A stretch of 64,000 bases of DNA from Rhizoclosmatium globosum (Eukaryota; Chytridiomycota; Chytridiomycetes; Chytridiales; Chytriomycetaceae): the NCBI GenBank assembly GCA_002104985.1, contig MCGO01000008.1, forward strand, positions 186,001 through 250,000, given 5' to 3'. A program made the translations under genes and the position numbers. The stretch's first letter is position 1. Every line of letters starts with the position of its first letter. Positions 48,121-59,892 of the stretch are shown one piece after another. The notes below the pieces were generated by a model. The model searched no databases. It was given only the letters and a program-made list of their open reading frames with translations, and was not told where the DNA came from.

Positions 48121-50507
48121 ATGAGCACATTCGACTCTGACATCTGGACACCTGGACTTGAACGCACTTCACTGCGTCCAAAGGGCAAGGGCCAAGGCGG
48201 GGCAGTTGACGACAAGGCGGGCCTTGAGTCGCTTGAGTCGAAGGGCGGCGTTGATGGCGGCGGCAGCGGCAGCGGTGGCGGCGGCGGAGACAGCGACGAC
48301 GACGCACACGTTCTTCCGGCGGCGCGCAGTCCGCCGTCGCTTGCCCTGAACACTGGATCCACACACTCGGCCTTGAGCACACTGAGTTCACTTGGTGCAA
48401 AAGATGTCTTTGCGCCTCTGCGACGAAAGGGCTCGAGCCACAACATTCACTCAAGTGGTTCGACAAAGGAAAAGGATGCGAAGGACTCGATGCTCTACCG
48501 CATCTTCCACTTTGCCGATCACTCAGACGATAACAACAACAACAACAACAACTCATCAGGCGGCTTCTTTGGTCGCAGCAAACGAATGTACTCTGGCTCA
48601 GAGTCCGAGTTCGATACATCGGACACTGACCATTCTCTGCACTCGGACCACGAAGACACCACCTCCGTCTCCAACTCTAATTCAATGCCCAGAATGACCT
48701 TTGCGAACTCGGCTTCAACGGCCACCCTCAAGTCATCTGTTCCCAGAATCACTACCTCAACTTCAGGTGCAGCAACGGCGAAAAAGAACCTGTTTGGACG
48801 TCGGAAAACTGCTGCTGTTGACTCAGAGTCAGAGTCGGAAACTGAAGTGTCTCGATCAACCCGTCCTCAACGTTCTATCTTCAAGGGCCTCTTGTCTTCC
48901 TCGGCTCCTTCTGTTCCTCATTCCCAATCAAGTTCAGATGCCACGGCTGCCCACAACACGAGTGACTCGGAAAGCGATGCAGACCATCACCACCACTCAA
49001 CTGGAAACATATTCAAAAATATTATGATGGGAGGGAAGAAGAAAGCTGCACCTGCCCCTGTTCGTCCTCCTGTTCCAAATCCATCCTCCACTGTTCACTC
49101 GTCTACAAGCACCCCACACCTCTCAACCAAACCAGCTGCTCCTACAACTCCACCCATCACGAATGTCTCAGTTTCCGCTGCTACTTTAAGTTCCAGCACG
49201 AGTCTGTCTCACTCAACTGCCTCTCTTGCCTCTCTCGCCCTACCTCCTGTAGTTTCAACTTCTCAAACATCCAATGCCACGATCATGGACCGGTCGGGCT
49301 CTGATTCTTCAATGAATTCGGAAAAGTATGGTGCCAACAACCATAAATCGGAAAAGATTTTGGGTAGAGGTGCTACTGCTGTTGTCAAGCTATGTTCTCC
49401 CAGTAATTTGTCTTTTTATTTGTATTCCAATCATACATTCAATTGATTGGGTGTTGGAAGTCAACTAATTAAAATAATAGTCAACTCGGATAAGAAGTTT
49501 GCTGTCAAGGAATTCCGATTACGCCGAAAAGATGAGAGACAGAAGGAGTACGTTAAGAAATTGATTGCGGAGTTTTGTATTAGTTCAACTCTCGATCACG
49601 AAAACATTATCAAAACTGTTGACTTGATTCAAGATGATGTGAGTATTCCACAGACTTGCGTTTTGGATACATCTTAAACTTTTTGAAACAGAAAAAACGA
49701 TGGTGTGTTGTGATGGAATATGCTGAAGGAGGAGACTTGTACTCAAAAATCAGTGGAGGCCTTCTCACAGATCCTGACACAATCGACTGGTATGGCACCC
49801 TTTACCATTTGCATTCCAATTCTCATGTAAAAAACTTTCAGTTTCTTCAAGCAACTCCTTAAAGGTGTTTCATACCTCCACTCTATGGGTGTTGCTCATC
49901 GAGATCTCAAGCCCGAAAACCTGCTTCTCGACGGATCCGCACGGATTCTCAAAATCACAGATTTCGGTGTCTCGGAAGTATTCCGCGCACCGTTTGAGTC
50001 TACGAGCAGAAAGGCACAGGGAATGTGTGGAAGTGGACCATACATTGCACCTGAAGAGTTCATTCAAAAGGAGTATGACTCAGAAGCAGTTGATGTGTGG
50101 GCAGTGGGAATCATCTTGTAAGTCTTGGATTTGCTTTTTGTGAAATCTCATCATTTGACAATAGCTACGTGATGACATATAACTCCATCCCGTGGAAGTC
50201 TGCAAGTCCACAAGACTCCAGGTATAAACATTACCAAGAGCATCGTGGAAACTTTTGGCCCATTGATCGCTTACCCCCGGCCAAGCGGAAAATCATGGTA
50301 CAGTTATCTACAACCTTCAATAGAAGTAATTTCTCACTATATTCCCAATAGTATCGTATCCTTGACCCAGAGGTTTCAAAACGTGGATCAATGAAGGAGA
50401 TTATGGCAGATGAATGGATACAAAGCATTTCTTGTTGTCGCTCAGGGATGCCCGCAGAGGCTGTTAATCACTCTCACCGTGGACTGCTTGAAAAACCACA
50501 TACTTGA
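48121..50507 (+). CDS. Ser/Thr protein kinase, Hal4/Hal5-NPR1 type (array copy 3)
   Basis: This is the longest copy, with an expanded N-terminus of about 430 residues. It opens [17 protein letters not shown]; a Gly/Ser/Asp-rich run and a run of seven Asn follow, with the shared motifs [44 protein letters not shown] and [10 protein letters not shown]. The kinase domain has [48 protein letters not shown] and [11 protein letters not shown]. In that last motif the usual APEV is APEE, which is the main departure. Introns split the domain at the same places as in the other copies. The last exon ends near [14 protein letters not shown], again shared with copies 1 and 2. Confidence 0.85.
48532..48552 (+). 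repeat. (AAC)7 codon repeat encoding poly-Asn
   Basis: Seven AAC triplets in frame in kinase copy 3 give seven asparagines in the disordered N-terminus. Confidence 0.9.
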
Positions 50508-52690
50508 TTGTTTTGTACTGTTTATAGAGGAACTACATTATGTTGTTGTTGTTGATTTAGTCTTTTTGAGTACCTATTCCAAACTTTTCCTCAATAAGCA
50601 CTTGCGTATACAACAGTGATATTCTTGAATTTTTTTGGACGACGACCAAAAGCATTGTAACTTGTAATCCAGCCTTTGAGTACAAACGTTGGAACATACG
50701 CAATAATACAATGCACTTTCGCATTTTCCTGAGGAGCAGAAGTCAATGCTTGAACAAGCCTTTGTTAATGTCAAGCATATGATGAAGCTTGAGGGAAACT
50801 CTTCCAGAGTCTTCCAGAAATTCTGCTGAAGGATTGGTCGTTATCAAAGGAGATGTTTCAGGCCGATAGATGCACACCATAAGGGTTATTCTCTTGCCTT
50901 AGCTGAGTTTGCAGCCAAGAAGTACAAAAGCCATAGAAAAATTCCCACGGAAGCTGTACTGAGTGAAATTCAGAGAGAATTTGAAGCTGTTTATGATTAA
51001 TTTCATCTTTTATTTTTGGAAAGACGAATCGTTTTATGAAAATTTTGGTCACAAAATTTTGGCCACACTTGATGAGTTAAGTCGGTGGCCAATGTACAGA
51101 TAAAAAAGCTTAACCTTTGAATAAATGTCTGTTCGAACTACCGCCAGCTATTTTGGAATTGACGCCTCTTCTTATAAGTTATTATGCTCGCTATTCCTCT
51201 TCTGATCAGTTATTATCTATTTTCGTTTTTGTGTTAACTATTTTATTAACTAGTAGAGAGTTTTAAGCTTTAAGCTATCTGGGAACTGTAATTATTTGGA
51301 ATATGATGTTGTTACATTCTATTTGGCTTTACTTCTGAGCCTGTTTATTTGAAAATGTCCCATGTTGCGACTGATATAAACAAGTACAAATTAATAAATA
51401 CATAAAAGCTGAGGATGGTATCTTGTTCTGGGGACCTCTAGAAAATTGCATTTTTCAAGCTGATCTTTTTTCATACACCAGCCGTTAAATCAGCGGTAAT
51501 TACGAGCAATGAACTTATAATAGTAATATTTATACAATTAAAATTCACAAATGTTCAACTGTAGGCCTGCACAATTTGTTTCAAGGAGTGGCTCTTGGAA
51601 GGGTTGGTAGCCACAAATCCTAGCTGCCTCAACGTTTATGCAGTTCTGCTGAGAGTGTGCGTGGATACAGTATAAACAATAAATAATACTTAGCGAAAGT
51701 TTAAAGTTTCTGCAATCAAAGCTTCTAGCGCAAATAATTGTTGATTTTAACAATTCTATCCCATAACAATACGCACTTTCCTTACGTCCAAACGTCCTAT
51801 ACTTCTGAGGAGAGTAGTATGTTTATATCTTAATACAATTTATATTATTTATTGGACAGTAAGAGATACGCCAGATGAACTGGACTTGTTTAGATTTTTT
51901 TGTATCATTTTCAAGAGAGCGGCAGAGGCGGAGGAAGGCTCTGAGCTCCCTATTATATATTTTAAAAGCATAAAATATATATTTTCCTTTACTTCCTGCG
52001 TTTTTAGGTGGTTATGATAGCTGTGAGAGGAGCTATATACCAACATAACATAAACCTGGCACTACTCCTCACCATTCTTTCCAAACTGCACATTCTTCTG
52101 TCATTTCATAGTATTTTATATGATCTTTAATATTCACAGAGTCTTGTGATACGAAATAAAACGGAAATGAAGTTATTTATTGTTTTATCAGTTTTGGAGT
52201 GGGCCGGGATTGCTGACTTTGGGCTCGAATCGCCGACTCACTCACTGTCAGTCTGTGGACTGCAGCTCATTGTTTTCTTGCAGTGCCTATCACGCAAGTT
52301 GCCCATCCTAACCAATACAACATCATTCACAATGATTTCAAGTGTGTCAAGTTGAAATAAAAAGTAGTGCAAATAACAGTCCTTGATAAATTTATTAAGT
52401 TGCTAAACTTAAGAAAGAGAACATCCCAGTACCACAGCTTTTTGAAAAAGCGAACAAATGTCCGTCAAAAAATATAGTAACAAGGATTGGAGGAGGAGAA
52501 ATCAATGAGTGCCTTGTCAAGTTGGTATGCTGTGAAGTTATCACACCTAATGTACATGTATCATTTGCAGTCCTTGCGGTTGGCAGTGTCCTTGATGGAT
52601 TTACAAGCCCAGCAGCGGAGAAAGGCATGCTTGCCATTGTTGCGTCTTGCAGTGGGACCTGCTCAATTGGTGGTACCTAGTCCCACCTTT

Positions 52691-52707
52691 TTAAGGGAGG
52701 GCTCCCA
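52691..52707 (+). repeat. 17-bp inverted repeat arm (partner near 54095-54111)
   Basis: TTAAGGGAGGGCTCCCA occurs here and in reverse orientation near 54095-54111, about 1.4 kb apart. In both places the strand carrying the GGGAGGG form can encode KGGLP. It may be a remnant of an inverted duplication or a mobile element. Confidence 0.5.
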
Positions 52708-53210
52708 TTGTACAAAATTTTTTGTCTCTCAGTTTTAGGTGAGGTTGTCCGGAGAAAAGACCCTTCACACGAACAAGCACAGCCCTTGCCACGTTGCTAT
52801 GTAAGCTCCCAAACTTTCACAATTAATAGAACTTAACTGGCTCTATCCAAATTCGTTTGATTTGTTAATTTATTGCATTTGGTTCATGAAATAATAAACG
52901 TCAAAGTTGTGCAAGATTTGGATCATATCTGTCCGCTGCACCAGATGGCAGTGTAAAATATCAACTAAACTCAAAAGCCAGCACATTAAACACAGTTTAA
53001 ACTGTATATTCTCTTCATTTGACGGTGAATGATTCGGTTTTACTGTTGTTATTTGGTGAAAACACCAAATTCGGACTTTTTTCCTCACCCGAACGAGCAC
53101 TGTGAAAGCTACTTGCGATTGTAAGCTCCACCAGCTTTACATCGAGTGCGAAATGGTATGATCTATGCATGCAAAAGTATAGAAGCAAAAGCGATGCGAA
53201 TTGGTAGACT

Positions 53211-53441
53211 TTGTCTAACAAGAACTTTTGGAATCAAGCAAAAAACTCACGTTCTGGTGACAGAAGTCAAACCAAGCGAAATTCAACGTTAGTTTATGGA
53301 CAGAACAATGCAATTGCGGAGGATCAAGGTTCAGGTGCACCTTTACAGAGTCTGTTCTTTCATTCACCTCCTATACAAAAGAAACAACGAGTACATTTGG
53401 ATCAGGCATTATCCTTGATTCCAATCAATCAATATAATTAG
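53211..53441 (+). CDS. Possible terminal exon, hypothetical
   Basis: An open stretch of 76 codons with ordinary, non-repetitive composition: SRSGDRSQTKRNS, SGAPLQSLFFHSPPIQ and KKQRVHLDQALSLIP, ending before an AATTAG stop. It looks more like a real C-terminal exon than a random ORF, but no upstream exon can be assigned. No family recognised. Confidence 0.25.
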   Translation: MSNKNFWNQAKNSRSGDRSQTKRNSTLVYGQNNAIAEDQGSGAPLQSLFFHSPPIQKKQRVHLDQALSLIPINQYN

Positions 53442-53917
53442 AAGAGACCTTCTTTCACAAAGGGGAACACAAGGATTACGACATAGAACACGTTTTCGGA
53501 CCAATGGGCCAAATAAAACAGACAGCCCTCCACCAGCCTCCTCCAAATAGACATTTCCAAGACAAAGACAGATCTGCAATGGGAGAACATATACAATTTA
53601 TAGAAACTCTTTATTGATGTCTTGAACCCTCGCGTTCCATTCCCTCTCTCTGTGAACAATGGACAGTCAACCCATTCTGCATACCACAGAACAAAAACAA
53701 GTGTTTGGTGTTGCTGAAGTGGTTGATCTTTCATTCGTACTGTACCTGGCTGAGGATATTGAAGAGGAGGTGGTGAGGAACTCGTACTCGTCCAAGCCAA
53801 ATAGGGCACACTCCCTGCGCCTATTGAATGACGAGCGTATTGAAGCGAGTTAAAAGAGGCTTGAGAGGCAGGACACAAACGTAAGATTGGGTGAAGCGGT
53901 GGTTTATTTGAAAGCAC
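53438..53917 (-). CDS. Possible hypothetical protein, Pro/Ser-rich
   Basis: An open frame of up to 159 codons. The first part is Pro/Ser-rich (SSSPPPLQYPQPGTV), the end is hydrophobic and aromatic (YLAHWSENVFYVVILVF). It may only be chance, as the opposite strand is also partly open. No family recognised. Confidence 0.2.
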   Translation of the reverse strand: MLSNKPPLHPILRLCPASQASFNSLQYARHSIGAGSVPYLAWTSTSSSPPPLQYPQPGTVRMKDQPLQQHQTLVFVLWYAEWVDCPLFTERGNGTRGFKTSIKSFYKLYMFSHCRSVFVLEMSIWRRLVEGCLFYLAHWSENVFYVVILVFPFVKEGLF

Positions 53918-54090
53918 TAAATAAAAGGGATATCGTTAGATTTGCATCGATTTCCTGAGAATGCCTTACTCAATATCAAAGCACTAGAAGCTCTGGGCTT
54001 GGACGTCCTCACTCATTGGGGGGTGAGCGCACGTTGGTGGTGGGAAACGGATAAAAATGGCGACAGAAAAATCAATTGCGATTTATCACT

Positions 54091-54230
54091 TTGGGAGCCC
54101 TCCCTTAACAAAGAAGTTTGTGATTTGCGGCGTCCTCTTTTGGCGCTTTGAAGCTGTTGCTTTCTCGGCCTTTGACGGCGAGGGTGACTTTCCCTTTGAC
54201 GGGACGGCGTTGTTGTTGTCAATTCAGTGT
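54091..54230 (-). pseudogene. ORF fragment with a PIP-box-like end
   Basis: A minus-strand open stretch reads PSKGKSPSPSKAEKA, then KRQKRTPQITNFFVKGG before a stop. TPQITNFF resembles a degenerate PCNA-binding motif, with hydrophobic at position 4 and two Phe at positions 7-8, although the leading Gln is replaced by Thr. No intact upstream gene. Fragmentary. Confidence 0.2.
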
Positions 54231-54821
54231 TGTGACTTGTTGAGGCAAGGTAACAACTGCAGCATTTTAGGAGAATGTGGCAACCAATCTGAATGAGGTG
54301 CTGAGTTTTGACAGTTATGCCTGCACCAGTGCAACAAAAGCACAGAAGCGTTTCAAGGACCTATGAAGAAGTTTAAGGCAGATGAAATGGAGGTGTGCTG
54401 AGTGCTTCTTATAATTCTTTGGACCCGCTGACATGGTGTGTTGTCTTTCCTTAATATTTTTACTATGTATCTAATGCCTTGACAAAAGATGCAGGATTCC
54501 TTTCTATTTGCACAGAGTTGGCAAAGAAGACTACCATAAAGTATTGAGCCGTGCGCACACTCAGTGTTCTAAGCAAATTTTTTGGCTAGACTCAACTCTT
54601 CATTGCAACGGATCCAGGGCCGTCAAGGTCTCACAAAACTCGGAAACAGCACATGGAGTCTTGTTTTATAGAATGGTTTGGTTGTGGATGTTGAGGACAC
54701 TGGTGCAGTGACGGTGAAGTGATCCTCACTGTCAAGTTTTGACCGTTGTGCGCACAACAAACGACAAAAAAGTACTGCGTATGGCTCGATATTTTACGGT
54801 AAGTACAACTAAAAATGTGAA

Positions 54822-55064
54822 TTGAACAAAGGTACAGTCTGTGATGCTGCAGTCAAATATCTATCAGAGAAGTGCAAGACGCCCAGAAATAGAGCAATGA
54901 AAGCAGTGACACCACTGTCTACTAGGCATGGTTCTTCGTCAATAAAAACTGTTCCGCAAATCAAGATAATGGTTTCTTGTGACAATAAGGTGAAGGAGTT
55001 GGAAGTTCAAAGTAGAAAGCTTGTGTTGAACGCTCTAGTCAACAAACTCAGGCTATATTTTTAG
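54822..55064 (+). pseudogene. ORF fragment, unrecognised
   Basis: Eighty codons of plausible coding composition (VKYLSEKCKTPRNRAMKAV, KELEVQSRKLVLNALVNK), part of the decayed stretch. The next piece, around 55115-55230, reads LPLYQLEAKEMSVGYEYG before a GTAAG donor, so these may be exons of one degraded gene. Confidence 0.25.
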
Positions 55065-57022
55065 TAATTTGTATTATTTACTGAATAAAGGAGTTCTAAG
55101 TGTCATCTTTGTCTGACAAGTCCTCCAAATATTATAGCCTTCCTCTGTATCAATTGGAGGCAAAGGAAATGAGTGTAGGTTACGAATATGGAGATTTTGT
55201 TAGACAGCCTGCACCAAGTTTGCATGTTGGTAAGTAAGCTTGTAACTGAGTAATAGACTCAAATAGGCTGCAGGTACAGCTTTTGATTCTTGTTGATGTC
55301 ACCTAAGTGGAAACAATCAGTCATTTACCATTCCACAGTGACTTGAACTTGACCAATTGCCTTTTTGAAGTTGTCCTCCTCCCTTGACAACTGATATCTC
55401 CCTTGAAAGGACAAATGACCTTAAATTCAGGAATCAGTTGCATACATATGACTCCCGGTACAATAAGCTGTTGGATTCAACACTTTTGAGCACAAAAATG
55501 GCTCAACCATGCAAACTGCATTCAGTGTGAGCTATGCCTCAAGGTAGGATGTGGAGAGGTATGTTTTATATTTGACCATTGCATCCTCTGTGTTTAGTCT
55601 GCAAACATGTATTGCAAGAAGCCCTTACTAAAGATTCCAAAAAGGAATGTTCTTAATTACCAAGACTGGCTGGGATATCAAGTACCTGGAGCGTGTGGCC
55701 AGTGAAAAGGGAGCAGGCTGGACACTTGTTGTGGATGGACATGTCTTGATCTGCTCAAAACACCGAACCCATTTGGGAAATGCACAAAACCAAAATGCTG
55801 CTAAAAAGAGAGAGCCTGTGCTATGTGTGTCAGAGCTGAACAAAGGCTAGATTGGCCATTTCTCTCCCCTGAGCTCCCTTCAAGGGCCTTCCTCAAGTCC
55901 GAAACTATTGGAACTCTGACCGCTACATCCAATTTGAGACAAATTTCTCAGCTCTTGTTGCCAAGGTTGCAAATAGTGAAACAAAGACTGCTGGTGAGTG
56001 TGTATTTTCAAAGGAGGAAATTTGGCATCAAATGCAGGAGTTCTTGGATTCACAGTAAGAAGACAAAATGGCAAAATAAAACACAACGATTGCCATGAGA
56101 AAGTAGAAACAAAGAGACACAAAAAGAAAAACACAGAAAATATATTGAAGGGAGAGAGGAGGACCGTAGAACACTTAAAAAAATGAATGTGTCACTTTTG
56201 TAAGTCCTTGTCATGATATAGGTCAATTCCAAAATACTTCTCTTTATTTGGAATGAACTCATTTCAGATGCACCATCCAGAACTTTGTCAACACCACTTC
56301 AGACCTCCCTTCTTTTTTTGGCCTTGATTTCTACCTGGGACTTCCATTCCTCCAGGATGCTGACCTCTCTCCCAGCTTTGACATGGACACCCTTCAAATT
56401 CAATGTCTGCAAGGCCACACCAATGTCCTCCCGTGTTGCAGACCAGCTAATCCTTAAGGTCCTCCCACCATTGGTCATCCCTTCTCTGCCAAGTGATCCA
56501 CTTGCTCAATGCTGCTGATAATGTTGCCTGCAAATCTGTTGTGAAGGCTCTCAACAAGACCCCTCTTCAAGACTTAGAGTCTTTGAAATGGGGCATCGTT
56601 CTGCCCACCCGATGCAGCATTTTTCTGCTTGTATCACGTACATTCTGCTGGTAATAAAACCGAAAATAGCACAGAGTATACTCTTGAATGGCTGAAGACA
56701 GTTAATCTTGTCGCAATATCACCTACCATTCTCCAACTCAACTACTCCTTCGTTCAAAAAGTGCGAGGATTGATCTCTCAAACTTTGCCGTGAAAAGGCG
56801 AAGTGATAGCCACTACACCAAGAAACCATAGCGCCATTCACGTTTAATAATAACTGACTGTCCACAATATTGTTGTTATTGCAGACATTTAATACGAAAC
56901 AACATTTCATTTATTACAAAATTACAGCAATTAGCACTAAGCAAATATCAGAATCAAAGTTAAGACAAGTTTCTGACAACAAAATCTTCTTGTCAGCTTC
57001 GCGCTAAGCGGTCCAAGTAAAC

Positions 57023-58930
57023 TTATAATTTGATGAATATGGGGTTGATTTGTGGTTCTTCCGGCGAAGGTTGGTTTGTGGTTGCTGATTTTGAATGAGG
57101 TGAGAAGATAGATTTCCATTGTCAGAATAAAATAATACCTTGATTTGATACAAAGGAAAATACGTTCATGTGGTTTGCGTGTTGCGCAAATGAAGAGCTG
57201 GAAGGTGTGGTTGGAAGGTTGAAATTGAACCCAAGAGAACTTGTAGTCCCAAACACATAGGGTGCATCTTTCTCTGATGGTTTCAAAGTTGCACCACTTG
57301 CACCACTTGCACCACTTGATAATCCATTCACAAAGGTTGGCAGTGCGGAAGGGGGGGCAGCTTGTCCAAATATAAACGGTTGAGAAAATGGGACAGAGCC
57401 AGTCCCGAACACAAAAGAGCTGCCGGGCTTTGTTGCTGTGGGCATGTTTTGAGTAGATTTTGTGCCAAACGTCTCTTGGAAAGTAGGAAGCGGCTTATTG
57501 AACTCAAACTTGTTTGACTGTTGATGTCCAAACACAAATGGGGTAGGTGAATGAACTGGAGGAGTTTTTAGATTTGGCTGAGGTAGTTGGGTATTTGTGG
57601 ATCCTGTGCTTCCGAAAACAAACACTGGTTGTGATGACGATGCAGTCTGGGAAGAGGAACCAAAAACTTTGTCCGACTTCAGGTTCTGAATGGGTATAGA
57701 CGCTGTGGCAGCAGCAGTGAACTCAGATGTTTGACCAAAAGCTGGTTGCAAGGCTGTATTTCAGGGTTATCAAAAGTTCTGAAATGTTACAAAGTAGCTT
57801 ACAGCGTATTTCAGAAGCGAAACCATCCATTTTTGTTCGCTTTTTGTTTGGCTTTGGGGATATCTTTGTTGTGAGGGAGAAAGGAACTGATGAAGTTTGT
57901 GGTGGATGGGGTTTCAATTCCGGCACAGACGTTGTTTCAGCAAACGTAAATGATGGAAGGGAATTCATAGTTGATGGACCGTTTTGAACACCAATAACAT
58001 TGCGATGCCCAGGTATGTGTTCGTTTGGTTTTGGGAAACTGTATTGTTTTTTGAAGAGCTTGAATTTCGCGCCCTTTGCCTCCAATTCTTTTACTGCAAC
58101 CTGAAACGCTGGTGTTTGACTCAATTCTTCTATACTTGCCTGCAAATCACGAGAAGTAAGCTTTTCGATTGTGGTGTTCATCATGGACACCATTTCATCC
58201 TTCAAAGCTCCTACAGCTGTTGTGCACAAGTCCAACCACTCCTCAATTGCAATACTCCAATCACCAGAGCTACAACCAAACGAGTTTTGCTGGGCTTGAA
58301 CAGTCAATATAATATCCCAGATGGCAAGGAATGGCTTCCAACCAACAACAGGAACTCGCCCAGAATAAACATTCATAAATCTATCCAGATATTGTTCGTC
58401 GAGGGTGAACTCATCATGAATTTTCAGTTGCTTGACTCCTTGTCGAATCAGAGCAGAAATGTGGCTTCGAACGGAATCTCCAGTCAACTTATCCAGAACT
58501 CCATCTTTACCGTCCACGCCAATAGAAAAGATGAAATACTTCCATTTGGGGGCCCAAGGAGGTTTTAGCGTCCGCCATTCGCGAGAATCAATCAGTTTCC
58601 AATCAACATCAAGCATAGTGTTTGACGAGTTGAGAATGATGGCTGAGAGTTGGGATAATTTTGAGTTCCACTCCTTAAGCTTCACATCAATAGCAGAATG
58701 CATAAGTGCCAGAAGTTTAGATTTCGAGATTGATTCGTCGGTGGTTCGTACTTGCAATGCTTGCAGAAGTTGAGTTTCGGAGTTGAGAAATACAATTGAT
58801 GTATTAATTGAGGAGTCGGTATTGTTTTTCAGATCGTCAAATCGGCGAACAAAGGGACGCACAGAAGCGACGTATATATGGTATGAAGTGATAACTGGGG
58901 GTGAATCGACGACTTTGCTGTGGCTCTGTC
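57023..58930 (-). CDS. FG-repeat (nucleoporin-like) protein, or C-terminal part of a larger gene
   Basis: The N-terminal about 320 residues are helical and unrecognised (RPFVRRFDDLKNN, WKLIDSREWRTLKPPWAPK, HDEFTLDEQYLDRFMNVYSG, VELEAKGAKFKLF-like). Then, after an intron near 57804-57755, comes a Ser/Thr/Pro-rich region with FG motifs: VFGSSS, FVFGST, PFVFGHQ, SFVFGTG, PFIFGQ and YVFGTTS. A last small exon (ATTNQPSPEEPQINPIF) ends at 57023. FG motifs of the xFxFG type are typical of nuclear-pore proteins that bind karyopherins. The frame has no ATG near its beginning: it opens with GTG at 58862, and in fact stays open to about 58925, reading VVDSPPVITSYHIYVASV. So it is probably a continuation of the J-domain gene just upstream, joined through one missing base. 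Confidence 0.6.
57291..57317 (-). repeat. 9-bp tandem repeat, three copies
   Basis: GCACCACTT repeated three times in the FG-repeat coding region, encoding Ser-Gly-Ala units on the minus strand. Confidence 0.85.
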
Positions 58931-59627
58931 AAGCAGTATCAAAACCTGAATGTCCCCGCCCCTCTTTACTAAACCAACCTTGATGAAAAACTCGTATTCT
59001 CCACATTCCTGATGCTGAAGAAGTACTGTTGCTCCCAAGACGTTTCCTGGTCCATTCCAGCATTGCCTGTAAACAGCTGTCCCTTCTTGCGGTAATATAT
59101 ACTGAAAGTTACAATATGCGGTGTTGTATTCTTCCACGTAAAAGTAAATTCGGTCCTGAAAGCGGATCTGAGGGAAGCCAAGGGCTGGTCTCGGATCTTT
59201 GACAACGTCACCATGAAAGCAGTTGGGGGACGAATCGGAGTTGGTGGAGGAGGCGGTGGTTTCGGTTTCGGCGGAGTTTGTTTGTGTTGATTTGGAGGGG
59301 GATTCGGGGTTGATGGTTGGTGCGAGAAGAGCGGGCGCAGTTTGCGTACTGGATCGCACAGGATTTCATACGCCTGGAACAAGTTAGTTGAGGACAAACG
59401 AGTTATTAAAGAGTATCACTTGATTCAGAAGTGCCATCGTTTCATGGTTGCCGCCCTATAAGGTGGGCGGGATTCAGCTTCAGATCCTACAACTACACTG
59501 CAACTGTTCTCACTTTGTCCGGATGATGTTCCCTCGATAACTTGTAGTATTGCTTCTTGATTTCCACGGAAGTGGCTGTACGGGGCAGGTCCAGTACTCT
59601 GAAAGCGTCATAGGTCAAACGAGACAT
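58931..59627 (-). CDS. J-domain (DnaJ-like) protein, N-terminal part
   Basis: It opens MSRLTYDAFRVLDLP at 59627. TSVEIKKQYYKLSREHHPDK follows with the essential HPD, then across introns GGNHETMALLNQ and AYEILCDP. This is a complete J-domain of about 65 residues, so an Hsp70 partner function is expected. After it two frames compete. One is Pro-rich and stops at 58969. The other, one base shifted, has far more protein-like content (QIRFQDRIYFYVEEYN, CWNGPGNVLGATVLL, ECGEYEFFIKV) and runs on towards the FG-repeat frame. I favour the second, which needs one missing base just after AYEILCDP, like other breaks in this window. Confidence 0.6.
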
Positions 59628-59787
59628 ATCTTTGAAATGATGTTTATTCCTTCAAAATTTCAGAGAATAATCTCTTCACACGACGGGGATACCGACTTGA
59701 GAAGCTAGTCGTTAATAATATCAAAAAATGGCGAATTTGGGCATAAACGGGGAAGCCGGCCGCAGGCCAAACCAAAATTGAAAAATG

Positions 59788-59811
59788 GACCAAATTTGAT
59801 CAAATCTGGTC
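59788..59811. repeat. Imperfect palindrome
   Basis: GACCAAATTT and AAATCTGGTC face each other around GATC; further AAATTTTGGTC-type copies lie within 30 bp. The stretch is between the J-domain gene and the next gene and could form a stem, or be the end of a small repeat element. Confidence 0.6.
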
Positions 59812-59892
59812 ATTCCCAGCAGCACCAAATTTTGGTCCCATAGTAGCTTTATTCTGGTCGATTATGGTCTTCCTAGACCCGACCCCCCTACC

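Larger units (their letters stand above)
50508..57022. other. Gene-poor region with decayed ORF fragments
   Basis: About 6.5 kb without a gene model that I trust. The first 1.9 kb is very AT-rich. From about 52.2 kb there are open fragments that look like remnants of coding sequence (for example 52490-52680, reading NECLVKLVCCEVITPNVHVSFAVLAV in pieces). Two similar exon-like pieces, each followed by a GTAAGCTCC donor, lie near 52750-52810 and 53060-53135. Further fragments at 54.8-56.6 kb have no complete gene. I see no tRNA, rRNA or intact transposase. Confidence 0.55.

Noticed and set aside
48166..48619. Long minus-strand ORFs opposite kinase copy 3
   Set aside because: They are Arg/Ser-rich shadows of the Ser/Gly-rich kinase N-terminus, with no independent motifs.
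55647..56520. A gene at 55.6-56.5 kb
   Set aside because: Several short open pieces on both strands, but no chain of exons with consistent phase and no recognised family.
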